Positions 7,900 through 15,629 of a stretch of 32,160 nt of DNA are shown piece after piece. The DNA comes from an uncultured Lentisphaeria bacterium. GTDB taxonomy: Bacteria > Verrucomicrobiota > Lentisphaeria > JABSQK01 > CAJWLW01. The notes under the pieces are model-generated. The model searched no databases, was not told the origin of the DNA, and was given only the letters and a program-made list of their open reading frames with translations. The stretch spans positions 1 to 32,160 of the forward strand of contig CAJWLW010000020.1 in NCBI GenBank assembly GCA_913042885.1, given 5' to 3'. A program made the translations under genes and the position numbers. Within the stretch, counting starts at the first letter, position 1. Each line of letters starts with the position of its first letter.

Positions 7900-9495
7900 A
7901 TGTCCTCTACAACACAACCCACGCTTCCCGGGCCTGACCGGCACGTGGACAGGCACACCCGGCAATACATCCGGATCGATCACAAGAAGCAACTTTTCCT
8001 GGACAACCGGATCGTGGAGGAAGTCAAAAACCTTCGCCGCGTCCAACATCATCCGGTCAAGCATCCGGCCAACCCGCTGATCATCCAGGATCGCGACTGG
8101 GAGAAGGCGGTTTATTTCCGCAGCAGCAACTACAGCGTTGCGTTCGACGCCGACAACCATCGCTTTCAGTGTTGGTATGAGGATCTCAATCTCCACCCGG
8201 TCGAGTCCGATTATTGTGAATCGGGCGGGCTCTTGTATGCCGAAAGCAAGGATGGCATCAACTGGGAAAAAACGTTGTTCGACAAGGTTCCGTTCAACGG
8301 CGGGAAGACCAACATTCTGATCGAGGGCAGTGAGGCGCTGGGTGCCATGCCGCATTCTGCCACGGTCCTGCTCGATACGCAGGAATCCGATCCGGCACGG
8401 CGCTACAAAATGATGTACAACGGCATCCGCAAGAATGCCAATCACCCCAAGAAAAACGAACAACGCATTCCGGCAGGCGCCGGACTGTGCCTGGCATATT
8501 CGCCCGACGGCCAAGAGTGGAGCCTGCATCCAGACAGCCCGTTGGTACTTGATTGGGGCAGTGACGTCGAAGTGCTGAACTATGACGCCCACCGTCGCAA
8601 GTACGTCATCATGGGGCGCTCGGATGGTCCATGGTATTCACCGCATCCGGACTTTCAGCATTTCTTCGCACCGACGCGGCCCAATGACCCGCGTAATGCA
8701 TCGTATCCCGTCCGCATGGTCTACCGGCTCGAGTCGGACGACTGCATCCACTGGTCGGAACCGGTTCTGGTCTTCGCGCCGGACCAGACCGATAATCTCG
8801 ACGACCAGCACTACAGCCTGACGCACTGGTATGTCGATGACTATCACCTCGGTTTCCTGACTGTGTTCCATGCGGTGCCCAATACCGTTACCTTGCAGCT
8901 GGCCTGGAGTTACGATGGCGCCGGCTGGTATCGCACCCAGGATCGGCCGCAACTGATCCCGCTAGGTGCGGCGGACAGCTGCGACGAATTCATGGCCGAA
9001 TGTCCGACACCCCCGATCACCGTCGGCGACGAACACTGGATCTTTTACGGTGGCGCCAAAGTCCATCACGACTGGAGCGACGTACCGCCACCAGGCTGCA
9101 TCGACGACCGGGAAGCGGCCGGCATCAAGGAAGATCTCGCCCATGGCACCTCTTTGAACCTCGCCACCATCGGCGTCGATCGCTGGGTGTCCCTGTGCGC
9201 ACTCAAGCGCGAGGGCTATGTCCAGTCGTTTCCGTTGTTCTCGACGGGATCCAAGCTCATCATCAACGCCAGTTGCGAGACGAACGGATTCGTTCGTGCC
9301 GAGATCACCGACAATTGGGGCAATCCCTGGCCGGGCTTTACGGCCGACGAATCGGATCTGTTCACCGGCGACGATATCAGCCATGTCATGTCATGGAACG
9401 GCCGGACCGACGTCAATTCACTGCCGGGATTTTACAAGGTCCGGTTGTATCTGTGTGACGCGCACGTGTTCTCCTTTCGCATTGCAGACGAATAG
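7900..9495 (+). CDS. GH32/GH43-like five-bladed beta-propeller glycosidase-type protein
   Basis: A 531-residue protein; the ATG has GGGAG 6 nt upstream. There is no signal peptide, so it is probably cytoplasmic. It opens with IRIDHKKQLFLDNRIVEEV and HHPVKHPANPLI, a pattern I associate with a planctomycete/lentisphaeral family of propeller proteins related to GH32/43/68 enzymes. Repeated blade-like strings follow (FQCWYEDL, LLYAESKDGINWEK, LCLAYSPDGQEWSLH, LAWSYDGAGW), each with the 'S-DG--W' turn of such propellers. AECP at 366-369 resembles the ECP motif of GH32-type enzymes, with E367 a candidate acid/base. A beta-sandwich-like C-terminus (from about 440, LIINASCETNGFVRAEI) would match a GH32 C-domain. 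The substrate is unknown. The next gene starts 7 nt after the stop, so the two are surely co-transcribed. Confidence 0.7.
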   Translation: MSSTTQPTLPGPDRHVDRHTRQYIRIDHKKQLFLDNRIVEEVKNLRRVQHHPVKHPANPLIIQDRDWEKAVYFRSSNYSVAFDADNHRFQCWYEDLNLHPVESDYCESGGLLYAESKDGINWEKTLFDKVPFNGGKTNILIEGSEALGAMPHSATVLLDTQESDPARRYKMMYNGIRKNANHPKKNEQRIPAGAGLCLAYSPDGQEWSLHPDSPLVLDWGSDVEVLNYDAHRRKYVIMGRSDGPWYSPHPDFQHFFAPTRPNDPRNASYPVRMVYRLESDDCIHWSEPVLVFAPDQTDNLDDQHYSLTHWYVDDYHLGFLTVFHAVPNTVTLQLAWSYDGAGWYRTQDRPQLIPLGAADSCDEFMAECPTPPITVGDEHWIFYGGAKVHHDWSDVPPPGCIDDREAAGIKEDLAHGTSLNLATIGVDRWVSLCALKREGYVQSFPLFSTGSKLIINASCETNGFVRAEITDNWGNPWPGFTADESDLFTGDDISHVMSWNGRTDVNSLPGFYKVRLYLCDAHVFSFRIADE

Positions 9496-9502
9496 GGTTC
9501 CA

Positions 9503-10777
9503 ATGTCGACCGACTTGATTGACAGTGCCAGGCTGCTGTTTCTCCGTGAGCTCACCCGGGACGTGGTCGAGGCCTGTCGAGTGCGGCCCGGCACCACCCG
9601 CGAAGGCTTGCCCGCAAACGTCACCGGCAGGACGCTTTTCGCTGCTGCCGGTGACGGGTACCCGGCCTTCTGGCTCGAAGACTTTACGTTCGCACTCGAC
9701 TGCGGCTTCATCACCACCGATGAAGTCAAGGATATGCTCGACCTGACATTCGAGGCGCAACAAGGGCCTGAAACCTGGCACCTCGACAGCGGCGCACGGG
9801 TGCCGCCATTTCAGATACCCGACCATGTGCTCTTCGACGCCAGTGCGGTGTATTTCGCCGGCACCTATTCGTCCGGGCCGGACCAGGGCGGCGGTATGTG
9901 GGGGAACCTGCCCGAATTGGATGACAATTTCCATGTCGCCCAGACGGCGTCCTGGTATTTTCAACAGACACAGGATATCGGCTTCCTTACCGCTGCAATC
10001 AACGACATGCCGGTGATCGAGCGGCTCGAGCGCGCCTTTTATGTCCCGCCATACGACCCGGAGACACAGTTAATTCGAGTGAGCCCGGACGAACGCGGCA
10101 CCAACTGGGGCTTCGTCGACACTATCGCCATGACCGGTCATCTGCTGTTCTGCTCACTCCTGCGGATGCGGGCGGCGGATCGGCTTGCAAACTTTTTCTC
10201 GGCGCTGCATGAGAATGAAAAGGCTGCCAAATACCGGGGTATCGCCGACACGATCAAGTCATCCATCCCGGTCGCATTCGGTACGGACTCTGGCTGGCTT
10301 TTGGCTGCAACCGGCCAATGTCGTCAGCACGATGTCTGGGGCACGGTGTTTGCCCTTTACGAAGATGCCCTCTCGGGTAAGGTACGAGAGCGGGCACTGG
10401 CAGCGGTTCTGGACGCTTACAATAACGGTACCGCCACCTTCCGGGGAAATGTCCGTCACGTCCTGACCAGCGAGGATTTCAGTTCGACCTCGGCCTGGGA
10501 GTCGACACCGACCGAGCACAACAACTATCAGAACGGCGGATACTGGGGGACCCCTTCGGGCTGGTATCTCCACGCGCTGGCGCAGATCGACCGGGCCGCC
10601 TGCGCCCGTTTCATTGCCGAGTATATTGACGAATTGATCGAAGGCGACTATCGCAGACCCGACACCCGGGGATCGCCGCTGGAGTGGTTCCATCCGGACG
10701 GGTTCCGCACGCCGGTTCCCATTTACATGACCTCCGTCGCCTGCCCTTTGGCCGCACTGATTCGACTCGGATGCTGA
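9503..10777 (+). CDS. Six-hairpin (alpha/alpha-barrel) glycosidase-like protein, paralogue 1
   Basis: A 424-residue protein starting at the ATG 7 nt after the preceding stop; a longer open frame upstream lies inside that gene and is rejected. No signal peptide. It carries the Trp/Gly-rich aromatic motifs of six-hairpin glycosidase-like (MGH1/trehalase-like) folds: YPAFWLEDFTFAL near 52-64, IPDHVLFDASAVYFAGTYSS with DQGGGMWG around 105-135, HDVWGTVFALYED near 275-287, and SAWEST followed by NGGYWGTPSGWYLHAL around 330-362. The same ordered motifs occur in the gene at 21572-22861, so the two are paralogues. Likely an intracellular glycosidase or carbohydrate-binding protein working with its operon neighbours. 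The catalytic acids cannot be assigned with confidence, and no named family is claimed. Confidence 0.65.
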   Translation: MSTDLIDSARLLFLRELTRDVVEACRVRPGTTREGLPANVTGRTLFAAAGDGYPAFWLEDFTFALDCGFITTDEVKDMLDLTFEAQQGPETWHLDSGARVPPFQIPDHVLFDASAVYFAGTYSSGPDQGGGMWGNLPELDDNFHVAQTASWYFQQTQDIGFLTAAINDMPVIERLERAFYVPPYDPETQLIRVSPDERGTNWGFVDTIAMTGHLLFCSLLRMRAADRLANFFSALHENEKAAKYRGIADTIKSSIPVAFGTDSGWLLAATGQCRQHDVWGTVFALYEDALSGKVRERALAAVLDAYNNGTATFRGNVRHVLTSEDFSSTSAWESTPTEHNNYQNGGYWGTPSGWYLHALAQIDRAACARFIAEYIDELIEGDYRRPDTRGSPLEWFHPDGFRTPVPIYMTSVACPLAALIRLGC

Positions 10778-10801
10778 TTATAGACGCAGTGATTGAAATA
10801 C

Positions 10802-13435
10802 ATGGGTAGCAAAATGGTCGACATCGATTACCGAACGCTCGTGTCGCAGGCAGACCTGATCTATGAAAGCCCTGCGGAATGGTCGGTCGAAGGCACACCG
10901 GTCGGCAACGGCCGCATGGGCACGATGGTCTGGACAACGCCTTCAGCGGTTCACTTTCAGATTAACCGTTGCGATCTCTTTGCCATCGACCGATACCACG
11001 CGGGCCATCAGTATGGCGCGTGCGATTACGCCGGTGCGTGCGCCCAGGTCACGCTCGATGTCGGCGAAGACGTGTTCCACACCGGAAACGGGTTCCGCCA
11101 GCATCTGTCCGTCTATGACGCGGAAGTCACGGTCGCAGCCGCGGACATTTATGTGCGCGGCTTTGTTCACTCGGCCGACGATGTGATGGTGCTCCAGGTC
11201 GATGACCAGCGGCCCGACCCGCAGCCGCTGCGGCTCACCGTTTCCATGTGGCGGCCGCCGCAAGTCGAAACTGTCCTGACCCTGTGGCCGGACAAGACGC
11301 TGAAAACCGGTACACATGTGGCGCGTTACACGTTTGAGGAAGGCGCCCACAGCATCGTGCTCCACCAGGCGTTTGACGAAATCCGCGAGTTCACCGACTC
11401 ATCGTATCACAGCGCCTCCGCCGTCGCGGCGACGGTGACTGACAGGCCGGTCACAATCGACACCGGCGACGACCGCAGCCGCACGTTGGTAGCATCGGCG
11501 ATGAACGGAAAGGCAACGTTTCACATCGCCAGCGCCGCATCGGAAACGATCGAATTGCCGGATGCAATTGCGGATTCTTCTTACGATGCGTTGCGCCGGG
11601 TGCACGCCGAGTGGTGGCACGATTTCTGGGCCCGGACCTTCATACACCTGAGCAGTGCCGATGGTGTCGCGGAATTCATGGCGCACCTGCGGACACTCCA
11701 TCTGTACTATCTGGCATCGTCGTCGCGTGGTGCGTTTCCGCCCAACGGTATTGGGCTTTTGTTTCAGACAGGCGGCGACGTGCACCATGCCGGTGCGCAG
11801 TTTTGGGTATGGATACAGGAGATGGCGATCTATCCCGCCTTCGCGGCCGATGCCATGGACCTGGTCGAGCCGTACTTCAACATGCACATCCGGCAACTGC
11901 CTGACTGCATTGAAGCTGCACGCCAGCGCTGGGGCGTGGATGGCGGTGCGTTCTTCTCGGAAACCACGGCGTTTGACGGGCCGGTTGTGTTGCCGCGGGA
12001 ATCGGCACAGGAAGTTCAGGATCTGCTGCTCGGGAAAGCTGCAGTCGATTCACTTTCCCCGGAAACACGGGCGCGGTGCGCGTACGAGAGCCAGTTGTTC
12101 TACATGAGCAACCACAAGGATGACGGCGAAACCTCGAGCCGGGCCTTTGCCCCCATCGGTCATGTCGTGTCGTCCGCCAGTGAAATCGCGGTTGCCGCAT
12201 GGTGGTGTTATCGCTGCACCGGCGACACCGCCTGGCTGGCCGAGACAGCTTATCCGCTGCTGCGTGAAACCACCGAGTTCTACCGCCATTTCGTTGTCAA
12301 AGGTAATGACGTTCGCTATCATCTTCATGGCACAAACGTTCATGAACAGTTTTACCTGGTCAAGGACAGCCTGGTGGATCTGGCGGCGATCCGGGGCACC
12401 GCACCGCTGGCGATTCGAGCGGCGGAGATTCTCGGTGTCGATACAAAACTGCGCGATCAGTGGCGGGAGCTGCTGGACAATCTCGCACCGCACCCCATGG
12501 GGCACGAACCAGCGTCGCAAGCACTTACTCTTGGCGTCCTGGCCGACGACGTCTGGGCTGCCGGGCACCTCGGCGATGTCGACCTCCGACCCGCGGGACA
12601 CGGTTCCGAAGATGTATGGCTGTTTCCGGTGTTTCCTTTTGAAAACTGGACGCTGGAGACCCGCGACCCGGCCGAAGACCGCATTGTACAGAGGTTGATC
12701 GATCTGGTCCCGAACCACAAGTTCGTCATGGAAACCGGCGGCTGGCGACCATCGCTCATTCGCACACCCATATCCTGTGCCAGAGCCGGCCGCGGCGAAG
12801 AGCTTCCGGCGATCCTGGCGTCCCACCTGGCGGCCTACACACCACTGTTGGCAAACGGCCTGAGTCTCTTCGAAACCGGTGTCCAGTCCATGGGCATCGA
12901 ACATTCCGGATTGCTGGCGACGGTCATGCAGGAAGGCCTCCTGCAAAGCGTGTCGCCGCGTCCGGGCGAACCGGAAATCATCAGTGTCTGCCCCGCCTGG
13001 CCCAAAGCCTGGCGGGCAAACTTTCGCCTCCTGGCGCGCGGCGGCTTTCTGGTTACCGCAGCCGTGCGGGATGGTGAGGTCGAGTTTGTCGAGCTCGAGT
13101 CACGCCTTGGTGAAGCGTGCCGCATTCGTAATCCCTGGCAACAACCGTGTTTTCTCACCGAAGTGGACGGCGCAACGCGCGAGCTGGACGGCAACGTCCT
13201 TCGCTTCGCTACCTGTCCGGGACAATCGTACCGGTTGCAGCCACAGCGCGATCATGAACCGGTCGATCGTCGTATCGCACCCGTGAAGGTGGCGGGGCCG
13301 GTATCGATGTCGTTCACCCTGTCCAGTGGGGTCACCGTGGGCGGCAGTATCGGCCGGCGCCGGGATGAGCCGGACAAGGGCCTGCAGGCACGCGAAGAGC
13401 AGAAAGCCGCCCACGAGTATGGCCGCTGGGGATAA
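10802..13435 (+). CDS. GH95/GH65-clan or DUF5703-like alpha/alpha-barrel glycoside hydrolase
   Basis: A 877-residue protein. Starts at 10793 (TTG) and 10814 (ATG) are also possible because no strong ribosome site singles one out. No signal peptide. The N-terminal beta-sandwich reads ESPAEWSVEGTPVGNGRMG and then FQINRCDLFA, the 'W--G-P-GNGR-G--V' signature shared by GH95, GH65 and DUF5703 proteins. The central alpha/alpha barrel contains NVHEQFYLVKDSLVDLAAIR, where H514-E515 and D522 align with the region holding catalytic carboxylates in these clans. A C-terminal beta domain follows (SVCPAWPKAWRANFRLLARGGF), typical of GH95-like enzymes. Probable role: cleavage of a terminal sugar from imported oligosaccharide; specificity unknown. 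It follows the six-hairpin gene by 24 nt, completing a three-gene run, and its stop lies 25 bp before the 55-bp repeat. Confidence 0.7.
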   Translation: MGSKMVDIDYRTLVSQADLIYESPAEWSVEGTPVGNGRMGTMVWTTPSAVHFQINRCDLFAIDRYHAGHQYGACDYAGACAQVTLDVGEDVFHTGNGFRQHLSVYDAEVTVAAADIYVRGFVHSADDVMVLQVDDQRPDPQPLRLTVSMWRPPQVETVLTLWPDKTLKTGTHVARYTFEEGAHSIVLHQAFDEIREFTDSSYHSASAVAATVTDRPVTIDTGDDRSRTLVASAMNGKATFHIASAASETIELPDAIADSSYDALRRVHAEWWHDFWARTFIHLSSADGVAEFMAHLRTLHLYYLASSSRGAFPPNGIGLLFQTGGDVHHAGAQFWVWIQEMAIYPAFAADAMDLVEPYFNMHIRQLPDCIEAARQRWGVDGGAFFSETTAFDGPVVLPRESAQEVQDLLLGKAAVDSLSPETRARCAYESQLFYMSNHKDDGETSSRAFAPIGHVVSSASEIAVAAWWCYRCTGDTAWLAETAYPLLRETTEFYRHFVVKGNDVRYHLHGTNVHEQFYLVKDSLVDLAAIRGTAPLAIRAAEILGVDTKLRDQWRELLDNLAPHPMGHEPASQALTLGVLADDVWAAGHLGDVDLRPAGHGSEDVWLFPVFPFENWTLETRDPAEDRIVQRLIDLVPNHKFVMETGGWRPSLIRTPISCARAGRGEELPAILASHLAAYTPLLANGLSLFETGVQSMGIEHSGLLATVMQEGLLQSVSPRPGEPEIISVCPAWPKAWRANFRLLARGGFLVTAAVRDGEVEFVELESRLGEACRIRNPWQQPCFLTEVDGATRELDGNVLRFATCPGQSYRLQPQRDHEPVDRRIAPVKVAGPVSMSFTLSSGVTVGGSIGRRRDEPDKGLQAREEQKAAHEYGRWG

Positions 13436-13460
13436 GGCCGATCCCGCCACCCCGACGTCT

Positions 13461-13515
13461 GATCAGCGACTCCATCACGCCGGCGCGCCGCGCAAATACG
13501 GATTGAGTGTATCGT
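13461..13515. repeat. 55-bp direct repeat, left copy (fragment of the phyH 3' end)
   Basis: Matches 20738-20792 with a single mismatch. On the minus strand it reads DTLNPYLRGAPA-stop, the last residues of the PhyH-type dioxygenase encoded at 20752-21468, so it is a detached copy of that gene's end. It begins 26 bp after the GH95-like stop. The following stretch to 13682 holds nothing I recognise. Confidence 0.9.
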
Positions 13516-13682
13516 AAAAGAAGTCTACTACCTTGGCTACTGTTGTGCCGCCTGGACCGGATTGTCTGTTCTCATGTTCGCATCCCAGCCCTTCCGTGCT
13601 ATCGTTCAAGGGTTCCGAAAGCAATCCCCTATCAGTCCGGTTGCGGACAAAAAGGGCTATTGATCCGGCACGAGAAGTCGAG

Positions 13683-13872
13683 GGTGCCAGGCTGAAGTAC
13701 TTTGCCGTGGCGGGACAGGATAACATCTCGGTTTTGCAGCACCTCAAGACGCTGCGTCAGACTGGGCTTTTTGGAGGCGTGCCAGGAGGGGAAGCGCCTG
13801 ATTTACTCCCTGGCTCGCAGTGACCTATCGGAGGAACTGGTGCTGCAATCCAAAGTTATCGCGGGAGCGTAG
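13683..13872 (+). pseudogene. Broken ArsR/SmtB-family metal-responsive regulator (C-terminal part)
   Basis: From about 13683 the frame reads LKYFAVAGQDNISVLQHLKTLRQTGL in two stretches, the recognition-helix region of ArsR-type winged-helix repressors (S---HLK-LR--GL). At a run of five Ts (13768-13772) one extra base shifts the frame. The next frame gives LEACQEGKRLIYSL and ARSDLSEELV, the beta-wing and last helix, to a TAG at 13870-13872. The N-terminal half is missing or scrambled. An intact protein (about 90-120 residues) would repress the efflux operon that begins 10 nt downstream and release it on metal binding. As found, it should be inactive, so the operon may be constitutive or controlled from elsewhere. 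Confidence 0.7.
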
Positions 13873-13881
13873 ACAGACGTG

Positions 13882-15225
13882 ATGTTCCGCTTGATTGCAA
13901 TAATGTCAACGCTTTTGCTGTGTCTCGGCTGTGCCAGCAACAGACGTGCGCCGATGACGGTTCTCGGCAATTCCGGGGCGGTTGCGCCAGTGCCTGCAAA
14001 TGCAGCATCGTCGCGCCTGGCCAAGGCGGAATTAACGCTGGTCGACCTGCTTGTCGTTGCTGCCGAACATCCGCGTGTGCAGGCTGCTCACTATCAGCTG
14101 CGGGCTACCGCCAGCGACGCCCGCCAGCGCCTGCTGTATCCAAACCCCGCGATTGGCCTGGAAGCGGAGGACGTTCCAGCTTCCGGTCTGGACATAGATG
14201 AAGGGGGTGATCGCCTGTTCCTAACCCAACCGCTGGTAATCGGGGATCGCTTGCGGACGGCCAGGCAGCTGGGCCAGGCCGAGACCGCGGCCAGTGCTCA
14301 ATCGGCCCAGGCGCTGCTGCATGATCTTCAGTCCCGCATCCGCAAGGTGTATGCTGAACTGGCATACCTGGCAATGCGGGAGCGGCAGTTAGCAGCAGTG
14401 ATGGAGGAAGTCGAGGCGGCACGCCGACTTTCTGAAGAGCGCGCTGAGGCGGGTGCGGTATCGCCTGCAGAAACACAGCGAATCCAGGTTGAGCACGAGC
14501 TGTCGAGTCAGGAGCGGGAAAGTGCACTGCGGCGCCAGGCCTCGGTGCGAGGGCACCTGGAAGCGCTCCTTGCACTGGACCGATTTCCACATGACCGCCT
14601 GAAACTGGTGCTGACTGAGCCGGAGCCTCCACCGACTTGGAGTCGTCTACGTACCGCACTTCTTGAGCATCACCCGCAACTGCAGCGACAGAGGCGGGCG
14701 GTCTCGGTGGCCGAGGCACGGGAGGAACACGAGAACGCCAAGCGTGTACCCGATTTGGATATCAACGTTGCCTACAGTCGCAACCATGCAAATGACGAAG
14801 ACTTTGCGGAGTTCGGAATTTCGTTGCCGCTACCTGTGTTCGATCGGCGACAGGGGCATATCGAGGCGGCTCGCAATCGAGCAGCAGCGAGTCGCTCGTT
14901 GGTATCCGCGCTTGAGCGGGAGTTACTTGCCGAGTTACAGGCTTGGTTGGCTCAGCTGGAGAACCGGCGTCGGGCGTTGCGACGCTACAACGAACACATT
15001 ATTCCCAAAGGCAATGCCTCCTATGCCCAGTCGACACACCGTTATCGCGCGGGAAAAGCCTCGTTACTCGATCTTCTTGACGCCCAGCGCACACAGGCGC
15101 GGATCAAGCAGAACCGGTTGCTTGTTCTCTATGAATTGAATCTGGCATGGGCGAATATCGAGAATCTCACTGGTTCCCCCGTTATGCACCTGCAAATACA
15201 ATCCAATGGAGAAGAAACACCATGA
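13882..15225 (+). CDS. czcC: RND metal-efflux outer membrane lipoprotein (CzcC-like, TolC family)
   Basis: A 447-residue outer membrane channel of the second pump; the ATG at 13882 follows a GTG at 13879. A hydrophobic leader ends CLGC, with C17 a probable lipidated cysteine (the lipobox is imperfect, with Cys rather than Leu at -3). Two TolC-type halves are visible: YPNPAIGLEAEDVP near residues 90-103 and ISLPLPVFDRRQGHIEAA near 312-329, the same LPLPVFDR signature as in operon 1. The last helices include SLLDLLDAQRTQARIKQNRLL. Sequence and length differ enough from the 892-2217 protein that it is not a recent copy. The stop overlaps the next start (ATGA), so it is coupled to the small Cys/His protein. 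Confidence 0.88.
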   Translation: MFRLIAIMSTLLLCLGCASNRRAPMTVLGNSGAVAPVPANAASSRLAKAELTLVDLLVVAAEHPRVQAAHYQLRATASDARQRLLYPNPAIGLEAEDVPASGLDIDEGGDRLFLTQPLVIGDRLRTARQLGQAETAASAQSAQALLHDLQSRIRKVYAELAYLAMRERQLAAVMEEVEAARRLSEERAEAGAVSPAETQRIQVEHELSSQERESALRRQASVRGHLEALLALDRFPHDRLKLVLTEPEPPPTWSRLRTALLEHHPQLQRQRRAVSVAEAREEHENAKRVPDLDINVAYSRNHANDEDFAEFGISLPLPVFDRRQGHIEAARNRAAASRSLVSALERELLAELQAWLAQLENRRRALRRYNEHIIPKGNASYAQSTHRYRAGKASLLDLLDAQRTQARIKQNRLLVLYELNLAWANIENLTGSPVMHLQIQSNGEETP

Positions 15226-15629
15226 AGAACAACCTCATGCTTGCCATCATCATTGTCGTGGTCGGAGCTGGCGCCGGCTTCGCCTACCTCAAGTGCGGCA
15301 AAAGTACTCCGTCATCACCTGCGCCGGCAACTCCTGGTCCCGGTGCGGCCAATGGTCACGTGCCTGGACACGAAACTACCGGAGAATGGTGTGCCGGGCA
15401 CCAGATCGCCGAGGCGGATTGCCCGTGGTGCAAGCCGTCGCTGATCGAATCGAAGGGCTTCTGCAAGGAACACGACGTGGCCGAAGCTCTGTGTACGGTT
15501 TGCAGTCCGGCTTTGATTGCCGGCTTCAAAGCCGAAAGGGACTGGTGTGCCGGGCACAAAATACCGGAATCACAATGCGCCGAATGCAAAGCGGGCAACC
15601 TCCCGCCGGACGAACGGGGTCCTAAATGA
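15222..15629 (+). CDS. Small membrane-anchored protein with three C-x2-H-x6-C-x2-C repeats
   Basis: A 135-residue protein overlapping both neighbours by 4 nt. Residues 5-20 form an uncleaved signal anchor, residues 26-50 a Pro/Ala/Gly linker, and the rest should face the periplasm. It contains three evenly spaced units, C57/H60/C67/C70, C81/H84/C91/C94 and C109/H112/C119/C122, each C-x2-H-x6-C-x2-C. The order of units and the linker (PALIAGFKAERDWC) match the N-terminal domain of the next protein (PALAAAFKAVDDWC), so the domain was duplicated between adjacent genes. Each unit has four potential thiol/imidazole ligands, so three bound metal ions per chain is a reasonable guess. Likely a periplasmic metal buffer or chaperone delivering to the pump. 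I do not recognise a named family, and whether the cysteines stay reduced there is open. Confidence 0.85.
   Translation: MKNNLMLAIIIVVVGAGAGFAYLKCGKSTPSSPAPATPGPGAANGHVPGHETTGEWCAGHQIAEADCPWCKPSLIESKGFCKEHDVAEALCTVCSPALIAGFKAERDWCAGHKIPESQCAECKAGNLPPDERGPK

Noticed and set aside
13516..13682. A possible end of a recombinase or transposase gene next to the 55-bp repeat
   Set aside because: Frames here are short and show none of the conserved residues of tyrosine or serine recombinases or DDE transposases.
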